From Phycisphaerales bacterium (GTDB lineage: Bacteria > Planctomycetota > Phycisphaerae > Phycisphaerales > UBA1924), in contig JAJDDO010000024.1 of NCBI GenBank assembly GCA_029260265.1, forward strand, positions 124,001 to 188,000: a stretch of 64,000 nucleotides of DNA, in the 5' to 3' direction. Numbering within the stretch: the first letter of the stretch is position 1; every line of letters begins with the position of its first letter. This document shows positions 42,534-51,250 of the stretch, one piece after another. Under the pieces are notes generated by a model, which searched no databases, was not told where the DNA came from, and worked only from the letters and a program-made list of their open reading frames with translations. Made by a program: the position numbers and the translations under genes.

Positions 42534-43691
42534 TCATCCTTCGTTGCCGGGCCAGGACTTGTCGAGGAACTTGCCGTTCTCGTGGAAGGTTTCGCCGTCG
42601 GCTTTGATGGTGCCTCCGGTGCGGAGGTCGCAGACCATGTCCCAGTGCAACGCGGATTCGTTGTTTGAGCCGGACTCTGGGTATCCTGCGCCGCAGGCGG
42701 CGTGGAAGGTGCCTCCGATTTTTTCGTCGAAGAGTGTGTTTTTGGAGAACTCTTTGATGGCGTAGTTGGTGCCGATGGCGATCTCGCCCATGGTGCGTGC
42801 GCCGGGGTCTTGGTCGAGCATGGCGAAGAGGAACTCTTCGTTTTTGGTTGCGCTGGCGTTGACGACGCGGTTGTCTTTGAACTCGAGGCGGACGCCTTCG
42901 ACTTCTCGTCCGTTGTAGACGGCGGGGAATGAGTAGTTGACATGTCCGTCTGCGCCTTGGGGGCCGCAGAAGACTTCGCCGTCGGGGAAGTTTTCACCGC
43001 CTGAGCAGTTGATCCAGATTGATTTTGATTTGTCTACATTGACGCGGAGGTCTGTGCCGTCGTGGTTGTGGTTGGGTGGTGCTTGGTAGTGGATCTCGTC
43101 TTTGGTCTGGAGGTAATCACAGACGCGTTGTTGTCGTTGGTGGATTTCTTTCCACGCTGCGGCGGGGTCGGGCAGGTGCAGGAGCCCGGCCTCGAAGACG
43201 AACTTTTCGTATTGCGAGAGGGACATCTCGGCGTCTTGTGCGGAGGCGAGGGTGGGGAACTGGGTGCCGACCCAGCGGAGGTCGCCTTGGGCGGCGCGGT
43301 TCATGAAGGTGGTCATGAAGGGGGCGTTGGCGACGCGTTGCTTGGCGATTTTTTGCGGGTCGATGCGGGAGAGGGATTTGGTGTTGACATCGGCCCAGAA
43401 GCCGATGCGGACATCGACGGTCTCGACGGTGTGCATGTTGATGGGGTTGAGGAAGTTGAGTTGGTCGTCGGAGGCGTGCTCGAAGAAGAGGTCGGTCAGG
43501 GAATCGCCTCTGGGCTGCCAGAAGGGGTGTCCGCCGGCGAGGAGGACGGCCTTGAAGGTTGCCTCGATGAGGGGCATGGCGATGGGGTCTGAGTTGATCG
43601 CGACGAGATCGCCCTTTTTGACCTTGGTGGAGTAGTTGACGAGGACATCGGCGAGTTTGGCGAGGCGTGGATCATTCATCTGGGTGCTCAT
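42534..43691 (-). CDS. Aminopeptidase, M29 family
   Basis: 385 residues. M29 metallopeptidases use two metal ions. The metal-ligand segments are present in order: GEIAIGTN (Glu), FHAACGAGYPESGS (His), and ALHWDMVCDLR (His and Asp). The N-terminal half with KKGDLVAINSDP is characteristic. The start at 43691 (MSTQMND) fits the family; the start has no strong ribosome-binding site. It is convergent with pheA (stop codons back to back) and divergent from the OmpH-like gene. Confidence 0.9.
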   Translation of the reverse strand: MSTQMNDPRLAKLADVLVNYSTKVKKGDLVAINSDPIAMPLIEATFKAVLLAGGHPFWQPRGDSLTDLFFEHASDDQLNFLNPINMHTVETVDVRIGFWADVNTKSLSRIDPQKIAKQRVANAPFMTTFMNRAAQGDLRWVGTQFPTLASAQDAEMSLSQYEKFVFEAGLLHLPDPAAAWKEIHQRQQRVCDYLQTKDEIHYQAPPNHNHDGTDLRVNVDKSKSIWINCSGGENFPDGEVFCGPQGADGHVNYSFPAVYNGREVEGVRLEFKDNRVVNASATKNEEFLFAMLDQDPGARTMGEIAIGTNYAIKEFSKNTLFDEKIGGTFHAACGAGYPESGSNNESALHWDMVCDLRTGGTIKADGETFHENGKFLDKSWPGNEG

Positions 43692-43776
43692 TTCATAGGT
43701 TTGAGGAACCAATCGGGGTTTGAACCATACAGTACGGACCACGAATCATGAATTCTTTCCAACCACGGAGCCCGAG

Positions 43777-44559
43777 ATGAACCGTTCAGTCCAGATGTTT
43801 TCCTTTGCCATTCTTCTTGCTGTCGCGGTCTTCGCGGTGACGGTGTTTACCTCGCCGGCGACGGCGACGCGTTCGTACGGTCTCTTTGAGGACTCGACGA
43901 TGGGATCGGTGGATTCGTTCACGCTGATCGATATCGGGATCCAGACCGAGGCGCGGATTGCCCAGCGTGATGCGTACACGGCCCAGGGTGATGCGGTGCT
44001 GACTCCGATGTTCAAACGAGACGCGGAGTTGCGGGCGCAGCTCAGCGGTCTGGCGCAGAATGACCCGATGGGCGGGCAGCTGTACCAGGAGTATCAGATG
44101 CTGAACCAGCAGATCGAGCAGCAGACCCAGCAGGTGAACGCCGGGTATCAGGAACTGATCGCGGCGCAGATTGTGGAGTTGTATAAAGAGGTGCACGCGG
44201 CGACGAACGAGGTGGCGATTGAGAATGGGTACAGCTATGTGTTCTCGACGCGGGTTGATTCTGAGTTCTCTCAGACGGATTCGATTCAGGGGGTGACGCA
44301 GGAGGTGCTCTCGCGCCCATTGGTCGTGATGCCTGAGGCGACTGATCTGACCGAGTTGGTGCGGGTGAAGCTTGGGTTGCCGACGATGGAAGAGGTTGTT
44401 GCGGAGCGTGAGGCAAGGGAAGCCGCGGAGTTGGCGGCATTTGAAGCCGAGCAGGCAGCGCGGGCCGAGGCAGAATTGTCGGCGGCTGAGGCTGGCGGCG
44501 AAGAGGGCGAGGGGGCTGGCGAGGAGAACACGGAGTCGACCGACCCGATGGATCCTTAA
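43777..44559 (+). CDS. OmpH/Skp-like periplasmic chaperone
   Basis: 260 residues with a signal peptide (FAILLAVAVFAVTVFTSPATA). The mature protein begins with strands (SFTLIDIG) followed by a long charged coiled coil (about 75-140), strands with a VYVFSTR-type edge (YSYVFSTRVDSEFS), and a further C-terminal helix rich in Glu and Ala. This is the tentacle layout of Skp/OmpH, which escorts outer-membrane proteins. The acidic, Ala/Glu-rich tail of about 50 residues is extra. CGGAG precedes the ATG, and a strong terminator follows the stop. Confidence 0.78.
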   Translation: MNRSVQMFSFAILLAVAVFAVTVFTSPATATRSYGLFEDSTMGSVDSFTLIDIGIQTEARIAQRDAYTAQGDAVLTPMFKRDAELRAQLSGLAQNDPMGGQLYQEYQMLNQQIEQQTQQVNAGYQELIAAQIVELYKEVHAATNEVAIENGYSYVFSTRVDSEFSQTDSIQGVTQEVLSRPLVVMPEATDLTELVRVKLGLPTMEEVVAEREAREAAELAAFEAEQAARAEAELSAAEAGGEEGEGAGEENTESTDPMDP

Positions 44560-44593
44560 GCCGAGATTGAGTTGAGAAACAAGTGAGTTATTG

Positions 44594-44619
44594 ACCCGCA
44601 GATGGCTGCGGGTTTTTTT
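44594..44619 (+). terminator. Strong intrinsic terminator of the OmpH-like gene
   Basis: ACCCGCAG pairs with CTGCGGGT around an ATGG tetraloop, followed by a run of seven T. The last bases run up to the stop of the convergent lipB gene. Confidence 0.92.
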
Positions 44620-45337
44620 ATGCATGGGGCTTGGGTGCACGATGCTCGGCGAGGTGGTTGGTGAGGTGGGATTCGAGCTGGGCGATGAGGATCGGTTGCA
44701 CTTGTTCGATGGTTGGGCAGTTCTGGTGGCCGAGTATTTGAAGCATGCTTGTGACGCGCCGGTTGCTGAGCCCGCAAGGGACGATCAGGTTGAAGTGATC
44801 GAGGTTTGTGCGCACATTGATTGCGAGCCCGTGCATTGAGACCCATCGGCGAACGCGGAGGCCCATCGCGCAGATTTTGGATTGTTGTTTGTCCTCGGCG
44901 GTCACCCAGACACCGGTGCCGAGATCGTGGCGGTGGGCGTGGATGTTAAATGCGGCGAGGGTGTCGATGACCACGGATTCGAGCAATCGCATGTAATCGT
45001 GAAGACGGAGTTTGGCACGGTTGAGGTCGAGGATGGGGTAGCAGACGAGCTGCCCGGGGCCGTGGTAGGTGACATCGCCGCCGCGGTCGGTTTGATGGAT
45101 TTGGACGCCTTGGTCATGGAGTGTTTGGTGATCGGCGAGGACATGGGAGGCGGCATCGGGGCGGCGGGTGACGGTGATCACCGGTGGATGCTCGACGAGC
45201 AGGACCCGCCCGAGGGTATTGGCGGAGGAATCGCGTGATTCGACAACCTGATCAAGGTGCGTTCTTTGGATCTGATATGCCTGTACGTAGCCGAGGGCAC
45301 CGAGGTTGATGATGTCGAAATGGGGTGTTGATTTCAC
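44618..45337 (-). CDS. lipB: Octanoyl-[acyl-carrier-protein]:protein N-octanoyltransferase LipB
   Basis: Transfers octanoyl from ACP to lipoyl domains, the first step of lipoate attachment. The 239-residue protein shows TDRGGDVTYHGPGQLVCYPI, the lysine in KICAMGLRVRRWVSMHG and the catalytic cysteine in IVPCGLSNRRVTSM. The start is the GTG at 45337: it matches the family N-terminus, avoids overlap with the divergent lpxA and has a TACGAT box (45343-45348, minus strand) five bases upstream, a leaderless pattern. A frame open to 45391 is not supported. Confidence 0.95.
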   Translation of the reverse strand: MKSTPHFDIINLGALGYVQAYQIQRTHLDQVVESRDSSANTLGRVLLVEHPPVITVTRRPDAASHVLADHQTLHDQGVQIHQTDRGGDVTYHGPGQLVCYPILDLNRAKLRLHDYMRLLESVVIDTLAAFNIHAHRHDLGTGVWVTAEDKQQSKICAMGLRVRRWVSMHGLAINVRTNLDHFNLIVPCGLSNRRVTSMLQILGHQNCPTIEQVQPILIAQLESHLTNHLAEHRAPKPHA

Positions 45338-45360
45338 GGTGAATCGTACGCGCAAAGTGC

Positions 45361-45366
45361 TAGAAT
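45361..45366 (+). promoter_or_regulatory. -10 box of a probable leaderless promoter (lpxA)
   Basis: TAGAAT ends six bases before the lpxA ATG; no ribosome-binding site exists. The divergent lipB has its own TACGAT box 12 bases away on the other strand, so the two promoters are nearly back to back. Confidence 0.6.
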
Positions 45367-45372
45367 CTCTGC

Positions 45373-46185
45373 ATGCCAACGATTCATCCAACTGCTGTGC
45401 TTACCGGAGAGATCAACCTTGCCGATGATGTCGAGATCGGGGCGTACTGCGTACTGAATGGGGAGATCACGCTTGGCGCGGGTGTGCGGCTTGGTGCGCA
45501 TGTGAATCTGCAGGGGCCGCTGACGATTGGGGAGGGGACGCGGGTGTATCCTGGATCGTCGCTTGGGTTTGAGCCACAGGATTACAAGTTTACGAGCGGG
45601 ATGCCCACGGCGGGGGTGGAGATCGGTTCGCGGTGCTTGATCCGCGAGAACACCACGGTGCACGCGGCATCGAACAACGAGCGTGCGACGCGGGTTGGTG
45701 ATGGTGTTTTTATGATGGTGGGCGCGCATGTTGGGCACGACGCGATCGTGGGCGATGAGGCGATTATGGTGAACAACACCGCGCTGGCGGGACACAGCGA
45801 GTTGATGTCCAAGGCGATCATGTCGGGTGGTTCGATGCTGCATCAGTTCTGTCGGATCGGTCGGATGGTGATGTGTTCGGGTGGAACGATCGTGACAACG
45901 GATGTGCCTCCGTTTTGTATTGTTGCCGAGCGGAACAGCGTGCGTGGGCTCAACCTTGTAGGGCTGCGTCGGAGTGGTGCGAGCAAGGATGAGATCAATG
46001 CTGTGCGTGAGGCGTTCCGTAAGGTGCTGCGGGTGAATCCGCCTCGTGACGAGATGCTTGGGATGCTTGAGGAGCGAGGTGTTGAGTCTGCGATGGTTCG
46101 CGAGATGTACGAGTTTGTGCTCAGCGCCAAGAAGCCGATCACGCCGGTGGTTCGCAAGGCCGCCCGCGAAGGGATCGAGGCGTGA
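45373..46185 (+). CDS. lpxA: UDP-N-acetylglucosamine acyltransferase LpxA
   Basis: First step of lipid A synthesis, adding a 3-hydroxyacyl chain from ACP to UDP-GlcNAc. 270 residues: left-handed beta-helix of hexapeptide repeats (IHPTAVLTGEINLADDVEIG onward), catalytic His in GAHVGHDAIVGD (about residue 121), and the C-terminal helical domain. Its presence supports a lipopolysaccharide-type outer membrane. The stop overlaps the start of the metallo-beta-lactamase-fold gene, beginning a five-gene run. Confidence 0.94.
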   Translation: MPTIHPTAVLTGEINLADDVEIGAYCVLNGEITLGAGVRLGAHVNLQGPLTIGEGTRVYPGSSLGFEPQDYKFTSGMPTAGVEIGSRCLIRENTTVHAASNNERATRVGDGVFMMVGAHVGHDAIVGDEAIMVNNTALAGHSELMSKAIMSGGSMLHQFCRIGRMVMCSGGTIVTTDVPPFCIVAERNSVRGLNLVGLRRSGASKDEINAVREAFRKVLRVNPPRDEMLGMLEERGVESAMVREMYEFVLSAKKPITPVVRKAAREGIEA

Positions 46186-47105
46186 GCGCGGTGAGCACGG
46201 GCGAGGGGCTCGGTATTCATGAATCAGACGCGCCGGCGTTGTGCGTGCTCGCGAGCGGTTCTTCGGGGAACTGCGCGGTGCTGGTGGTGCCGAAGACGGA
46301 GAAGTTTGCCAGGCGTGTGATTTTGCTTGACGCGGGGTTAAGCCCGGCGCGGACGGGCAAGCTGCTGCATGCGCGTGGGATTCGTCCGGATGAGGTCGAT
46401 GAGATTGTGTTCACGCACCTGGATTCGGATCATTGCCATTCGGGTTGGCCTCGGGCGATCCGTCCGGGTTCTTGGCGGGCGACGCTGCGGATTCATCGGA
46501 TGCATATGTCGCGTGCGGAGCGGATGGGCTTGTTGTACACACGGTGTGAGCCGTTTGACGAGGGGTTCTGTCCTGCGCCGAATATTGACTTTGGGGTTGA
46601 GATGCTTGCGCATGATGACCTTGGGGTGGCGACCTTTCGGATCCGGATAGATCTGGAGGATTCAACGAGTGTTACACTTGGGTACGCGACGGATCTTGGT
46701 CGGGTGACGGCGGGGTTGATCGAGCATATGGGATCGGTTGATGTGCTGGCGATCGAATCAAACTATTGCCCGGATATGCAGCTTGCATCTTCACGCCCGG
46801 CGTTTTTGAAGAAGCGGATAATGGGCGGGGCGGGGCATCTGAGCAATGATGAATCGGCGTATGCTGCGGCGAGGATGGCGCCTGGCGAGCACCTGGTGCT
46901 GCTTCATCTTTCTCGTGAATGCAACAGCCCAGAGACTGCGCTGCATGCGCATCGGCATCATGGGTGCGCGGTGACGGTTTCGACCCAGCATGAGCCGACA
47001 GGGTGGGTTTGTATTCGCGCCGGTGAATCGAGGCCGACCATTCGGACGAGGCAGGTGCAGGGACGGTTGTTCCAGCGTCCCGAGGCGACGAGCACGGATC
47101 CGTGA
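46182..47105 (+). CDS. Metallo-beta-lactamase-fold hydrolase, YycJ-like
   Basis: 307 residues. The opening VLASGSSGNCAVLVV and the metal-binding HLDSDHCH are those of the YycJ/WalJ branch of the metallo-beta-lactamase superfamily, which includes exonuclease-like enzymes. Other ligands appear in YATDLG and GHLSND; LLHLSRECN follows. Substrate unknown. It starts with GTG inside the overlap with lpxA and ends overlapping the methyltransferase start (TGATG). Confidence 0.8.
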   Translation: MSAVSTGEGLGIHESDAPALCVLASGSSGNCAVLVVPKTEKFARRVILLDAGLSPARTGKLLHARGIRPDEVDEIVFTHLDSDHCHSGWPRAIRPGSWRATLRIHRMHMSRAERMGLLYTRCEPFDEGFCPAPNIDFGVEMLAHDDLGVATFRIRIDLEDSTSVTLGYATDLGRVTAGLIEHMGSVDVLAIESNYCPDMQLASSRPAFLKKRIMGGAGHLSNDESAYAAARMAPGEHLVLLHLSRECNSPETALHAHRHHGCAVTVSTQHEPTGWVCIRAGESRPTIRTRQVQGRLFQRPEATSTDP

Positions 47106-48010
47106 TGAGTGCCTCTACGCCACCAATGAAGCCGGCGGATTCTGGGGCGACTCGCCCGCTTTCGTGGGCGGAGCGCATCGAGAAACGCCAAGAGCGGGCA
47201 AGCCGATCGAATGGGGTGGTGCGGTGGATGAAGCGGGCGGGCAGATCGCTCAAGGGCTTTTTGCGGATTCGTGCGGTGACGAGCGTGGAGGGGGTTCGGT
47301 ACCGTGAGCGGTCGGGCGTGTCGTTGAGGCGGGCATTGGGCGATACGGGCAGCGGGGTGAAGGAATACCGCGTGCGGTTTTTGTCGGGATCTGAGCGATC
47401 GTTGATGAAGATCCGGGCGACGCGCTCGCGGATTTATCATGATCTGATGTGCGACCCGCGGACGCTTGTTTATGAGCAGGTGATTGGGCAGATTCGTCCG
47501 GGGGCGCGTGTTTTTGAGCTTGGGTGCGGGACGGGTGCGGGATCAGAGATGCTCAGCCGGGAGGTGGGGCCGTCGGGAGGGGTGGTTTCGATCAACCGTG
47601 ATGGCGAGGCGGTGCGGTTTGCCCGCCAGCGGTATCCGCTTGAGAATACGGGGTTTGAGCTCGGGTGGATCGAGACGCTGGCCGGGGAGATCGACGGGGC
47701 GTTTGATGGTTTCTTTGCGGTAAATCCGATGCGGGCGGCGGCGGATGATCCGGCGCGGTCGCGTGCGATGGGTGAAATTTGGCGTGTAGTGCGTCCGGGG
47801 GGGCTTTTGGTGTTCGCGTGCAGTTCTGCTGAGCACGCCGAGCCGGCGATTGGGCGGATGCAAGCGATCGGGTGCGAGCGGTTGCGGATGCTTGAGCCTG
47901 GGGCGTGCGCGGGTTGGGTGGCGGCGGTGGGGTTCAAGCCTGGCAAGGAATCGCAGGATCGGGGCACGAAAGGGGGGGCGGGGGCCGATGATGATGGGCG
48001 GTCGCGCTAG
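47105..48010 (+). CDS. Class I SAM-dependent methyltransferase
   Basis: 301 residues. After a basic N-terminal region of about 100 residues comes the Rossmann methyltransferase core: VFELGCGTGAGSEML (SAM-binding motif I, about 137-151), VVSINRDGEA, FDGFFAVNPM and RVVRPGGLLVFACSS. The target is unknown. The ATG sits in a TGATG overlap with the preceding gene; a GTG three bases upstream is an alternative. The stop codon TAG is also the first three bases of the rsfS -10 box. Confidence 0.82.
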   Translation: MSASTPPMKPADSGATRPLSWAERIEKRQERASRSNGVVRWMKRAGRSLKGFLRIRAVTSVEGVRYRERSGVSLRRALGDTGSGVKEYRVRFLSGSERSLMKIRATRSRIYHDLMCDPRTLVYEQVIGQIRPGARVFELGCGTGAGSEMLSREVGPSGGVVSINRDGEAVRFARQRYPLENTGFELGWIETLAGEIDGAFDGFFAVNPMRAAADDPARSRAMGEIWRVVRPGGLLVFACSSAEHAEPAIGRMQAIGCERLRMLEPGACAGWVAAVGFKPGKESQDRGTKGGAGADDDGRSR

Positions 48011-48013
48011 GAT
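48008..48013 (+). promoter_or_regulatory. -10 box of a probable leaderless promoter (rsfS)
   Basis: TAGGAT overlaps the methyltransferase stop codon and ends six bases before the rsfS ATG. AGAGGA in between abuts the ATG and is too close to act as a ribosome-binding site. Confidence 0.55.
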
Positions 48014-48019
48014 AGAGGA

Positions 48020-48493
48020 ATGAACGAGATGAACGATACCAATACCGATGCGTTTGACCAGACACCCGAAGAGACCGGGCGGGTTGGAGCGACCATGTCC
48101 AATGGTTCTCAGATCCTCAATGGGGAGGCGGCGAAGGCTTTTTCGCTTGCGATTGCGGAGTCTTTGGTTGATGACAAGTGTACAGATGTGACCATTCTTG
48201 ATGTCCGTGGGGTGTCGCCGGTGACGGGGTTCATCGTGATCGGCTCGGGGACATCGGCGCGTCAGATGGGCGCGTCGTTGGACCATCTTGATGAGGTTGC
48301 TCTGGCGCATGATACGAGTGTGTTCAAGGTTTCAACGGATAATGATTCGTTGTGGCTGCTGGCGGACTTTGTTGATGTGGTCGTGCATTTGTTCGAGCCT
48401 GATGCCCGGGCGCATTACGATCTTGAGACGATGTGGGGTGAGGTTGAGCATGTGCAGCTGCCCGATGAGCTTGTGCGGCGAATGCGGCTATGA
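48020..48493 (+). CDS. rsfS: Ribosome silencing factor RsfS
   Basis: 157 residues. Binds ribosomal protein L14 and blocks subunit joining when nutrients are short. The RsfS core is plain: DDKCTDVTILDVRGVSPVTG, FIVIGSGTSARQM, and the later WLLADFVDVVVHLFEPDAR then HYDLETMWG. An extra 25-35 residues precede the core. Its last four bases overlap aroB (ATGA). Confidence 0.95.
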   Translation: MNEMNDTNTDAFDQTPEETGRVGATMSNGSQILNGEAAKAFSLAIAESLVDDKCTDVTILDVRGVSPVTGFIVIGSGTSARQMGASLDHLDEVALAHDTSVFKVSTDNDSLWLLADFVDVVVHLFEPDARAHYDLETMWGEVEHVQLPDELVRRMRL

Positions 48494-49656
48494 CCGTTCA
48501 GACGGTTCGTGTCCAGCTTGAGCGGAGTGGATATGACATTGTGGTCGGGGGCGGTCTGATCAGTTCGATCGGGCAACGCGTACGCGGCGTGATCAGCGAG
48601 CGGGCGAGCCGGGCGTTTGTGGTTGTTGATTCGGGCGTTCCTCGGGCGCATGTCAAGGGCTTGGTGGAGTCGGTTGAGGGTGCGGGGCTGCGTGCGCATG
48701 TTGAGGTGATTACGCCGAGCGAATCGGTGAAATCGCTGGAGAGCTACGGGCGATTGCTCGCGGGCATTGCGGGGACCAATCATGGGCGGATGGACCCTGT
48801 GATCTCGCTTGGTGGCGGGATTGTGTGTGATCTTGCGGGCTTTGTTGCGGCGAGCTATCGGCGGGGGGTGCCGGTTGTGCAGTGCCCCAGCACGCTTCTG
48901 GCGATGGTGGATGCATCGGTGGGGGGCAAGACGGGGGTGAATCTGACGCTGGGGACGGGCGGAGTGATGAAGAACCTGGTGGGGGCGTTTCATCAGCCGA
49001 GCCTTGTGTGCGCTGATGTGGGCTTGCTCGATTCGCTTGAGGGTCGGCATCGGCGTTCGGGGCTCAGCGAGTGCATCAAGCATGCGTGGATTTGCCGATC
49101 GGTGGGGCATGAGTCGCTGCGGGGCTGGATGGACGAGAATCTTGATTCGATCTGCGGGTTTGATCCGGCGATCATCGAGGAGCTTGTTGCTCGCAATGTG
49201 GCGCTCAAGGCGAGCGTGGTTGCCCGCGATGAGCACGAGAGCCCCGAGGCGATAGCCGGCGGGCGGATGCTGCTCAACTTTGGGCACACCTTTGGGCATG
49301 CGATCGAGACTCTTGAGGGTGTCTCGCCCGATGGCGATCCGGGGAATGCGCCTTTGCATCATGGCGAGGCGGTTGCGCTCGGGATGGTGGCGGCGTGTCG
49401 GTGCGCTCAGGCATTGGGGCGGTGCCCACCCTCAATTGGGGACTCTTTGTGCGAGATGCTGACCCGGGTGGGGCTGCCTTGGCGGGTGTCCGGATTGGTG
49501 AGCACGGACGAAATCATTGAGCGGATGGGGCATGACAAGAAGGCGGTGGGTTCAACGATCCGGCTGGTGTTGCCTACGGGCGAGGGGTGTTGCGAGATCG
49601 TGGATGATGCATCGGCGGAATCGGTGCAAGCGGGGATTGAATCGATCCGTGGTTGA
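48490..49656 (+). CDS. aroB: 3-dehydroquinate synthase AroB
   Basis: 388 residues; second step of the shikimate pathway. NAD and zinc sites are visible: LGGGIVCDLAGFVAASYRRG, PSTLLAMVDASVGGKTGVN, the zinc-ligand LSECIKHA and FGHTFGHAIE, and a Lys in MGHDKKAVG. All are complete. It overlaps rsfS by four bases. The product leads to chorismate, the substrate of PheA encoded in this window. Confidence 0.97.
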   Translation: MTVQTVRVQLERSGYDIVVGGGLISSIGQRVRGVISERASRAFVVVDSGVPRAHVKGLVESVEGAGLRAHVEVITPSESVKSLESYGRLLAGIAGTNHGRMDPVISLGGGIVCDLAGFVAASYRRGVPVVQCPSTLLAMVDASVGGKTGVNLTLGTGGVMKNLVGAFHQPSLVCADVGLLDSLEGRHRRSGLSECIKHAWICRSVGHESLRGWMDENLDSICGFDPAIIEELVARNVALKASVVARDEHESPEAIAGGRMLLNFGHTFGHAIETLEGVSPDGDPGNAPLHHGEAVALGMVAACRCAQALGRCPPSIGDSLCEMLTRVGLPWRVSGLVSTDEIIERMGHDKKAVGSTIRLVLPTGEGCCEIVDDASAESVQAGIESIRG

Positions 49657-49747
49657 GGCTGGTTATTCTCGGTGTTCTTTATAGAGAATGATTGGGGTGT
49701 CCCGATAACCACAATGGGCCCGAACTTTCTCCAGCAAGGACGCCGGA

Positions 49748-51178
49748 ATGCGGACGATCATTGTCATCAATCAGAAGGGCGGATGTGGGAAAACCACGAC
49801 CGCGATCAATCTCGCCGGTTGTTTTTCGCATCGGGGATGCAGGACCCTGCTTGTGGATCTTGATCCGCAGTCGCATTGTGCTGCGGGGCTTGGTATTCCG
49901 GAGGAGCGGCTCGATCTTGATGTCTCTGATGCGATGCGTGCGCCGGTTGAGCAGAAGCTCAACCGTGAGCGGTATCTCTGGCGTGCGGGCCGGAATCTTG
50001 ATCTTTTGCCCTCGCGGATGAAGCTGGCCGGGCTCGAAGCGGCCAAGGGCGGGCTTGCCGACCAGCCGGACAAGGAACTGCGATTGCGGAGTGTGCTTGA
50101 TCGGCTGACCGCGGTCGAGGGGACGGGCGAGGATGGGGTTGCGGTTGAGCGTCGATACGATGTGTGTGTGATTGATTGTCCGCCTTCGATCGGGTTGTTG
50201 AGTTACAACGCGATCGCGGCTGGGCGTGAGGTATTGATCCCGGTGGAGACGAGTTTTTTCTCGTTGCGTGGTGCGGGCAAGCAGGTGCAGACGGCGCGTT
50301 CGATGGCGCGTCGGCTCGGGATGCGGATTCAGCCCCGGCTTTTGGCAACGATGCACAATCAGGATCAGCCGTTGGCAAGGGATCTGCTTGATGATCTTCG
50401 TGATCGTTTCGGTGCGGGGATGATCCCGGTGGTGATTCATTATGACCATGCGCTCAAGGAGGCGGCTTCGTTTGGGATGGGGATCGAGGAGTACGCGCCC
50501 GAATCGGCGGGGGCGGAGGATTACCGATCGTTGTGCGAGTGGTTGATCGAGCATGCGCATATTGATCGCCCGGAGCCGGGCGATTCGGCGGGGGGGCTTG
50601 GGAATGCTCCGCGTGTTCGCCCGATCGTGCTCGCCGGTCCGCGTGAAAAGGCGGATGGTGTCGAGGTTTCTCGGGCTGAGGAGATGGCGCTGCGTGCCAA
50701 GGCGATGCATACGGGTGAGCCGATGGCGGGGAGCAGTGCGTCGAGCGGAGCGGCGGCGGTTAGCGAGAAGATTGTGGATAAACGGGGGCAGCTGAAACGA
50801 TCAATGATGCCTCATCGCCCGGTTGTGGTTGAGCTTGTAGATAATCGGGTTGTTGAGCCCGATGCCCACCCCGGGCTTGAGCGGGTCAGGCATCTTTTGG
50901 GTGCGCGTGCGGTGACGGGCGGGGTGCTGTTTGTTCAGCCGTTGTCATCTGCCGGGCGTGTTGAGATCGCGGGGAGTTTCAATAAGTGGAACCCGATGCG
51001 GACGGCGATGAAGGGCAATGAGGAGATGGGGATCTTTGAGTTGCATCTCAAGCTGCCGGTGGGTGTGTATGAATACAAGGTTGTGCTCGATGGGCGTTGG
51101 GTCCTGGATCCGTATAATGACTGTCTCATAGAGAATGGGGTCGGAAGCATGAACAACGCGATCCGGGTCGAATCATAA
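49748..51178 (+). CDS. ParA/MinD-type ATPase fused to a C-terminal AMPK-type glycogen-binding (CBM48) domain
   Basis: 476 residues. Residues 1-290 are a ParA-family ATPase: deviant Walker A QKGGCGKTT (Lys10 and Lys15), DLDPQSH and DCPPSIGLL switch motifs, and MLGMRIQ-type later segments. A linker of about 100 residues (Ala/Gly, then charged) joins a C-terminal beta-sandwich (about 395-476). That domain aligns with AMPK beta: Trp414 in AGSFNKWNP, Lys444 in YEYK, Trp451 in LDGRWVLDP and an Asn pair at 469-470, the residues that hold glycogen sugars in AMPK. AAGGA lies eight bases before the ATG. The fusion suggests cargo placement of a carbohydrate body; this is inference. Confidence 0.85.
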   Translation: MRTIIVINQKGGCGKTTTAINLAGCFSHRGCRTLLVDLDPQSHCAAGLGIPEERLDLDVSDAMRAPVEQKLNRERYLWRAGRNLDLLPSRMKLAGLEAAKGGLADQPDKELRLRSVLDRLTAVEGTGEDGVAVERRYDVCVIDCPPSIGLLSYNAIAAGREVLIPVETSFFSLRGAGKQVQTARSMARRLGMRIQPRLLATMHNQDQPLARDLLDDLRDRFGAGMIPVVIHYDHALKEAASFGMGIEEYAPESAGAEDYRSLCEWLIEHAHIDRPEPGDSAGGLGNAPRVRPIVLAGPREKADGVEVSRAEEMALRAKAMHTGEPMAGSSASSGAAAVSEKIVDKRGQLKRSMMPHRPVVVELVDNRVVEPDAHPGLERVRHLLGARAVTGGVLFVQPLSSAGRVEIAGSFNKWNPMRTAMKGNEEMGIFELHLKLPVGVYEYKVVLDGRWVLDPYNDCLIENGVGSMNNAIRVES

Positions 51179-51250
51179 ACGAGCGATGTGTGATAGGATA
51201 GAATCGTCGGGCGTCGGAGATGCCCATCAGATTTCGAGCGGAGGCTCACG

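Noticed and set aside
49679..50710. Minus-strand frame of 343 codons over the ParA gene
   Set aside because: Antisense shadow; the plus frame has the ATPase motifs.
50773..50781. TGTGGATAA, an exact DnaA-box sequence
   Set aside because: Single copy inside the ParA coding sequence; a nine-base match is expected by chance and there is no cluster.
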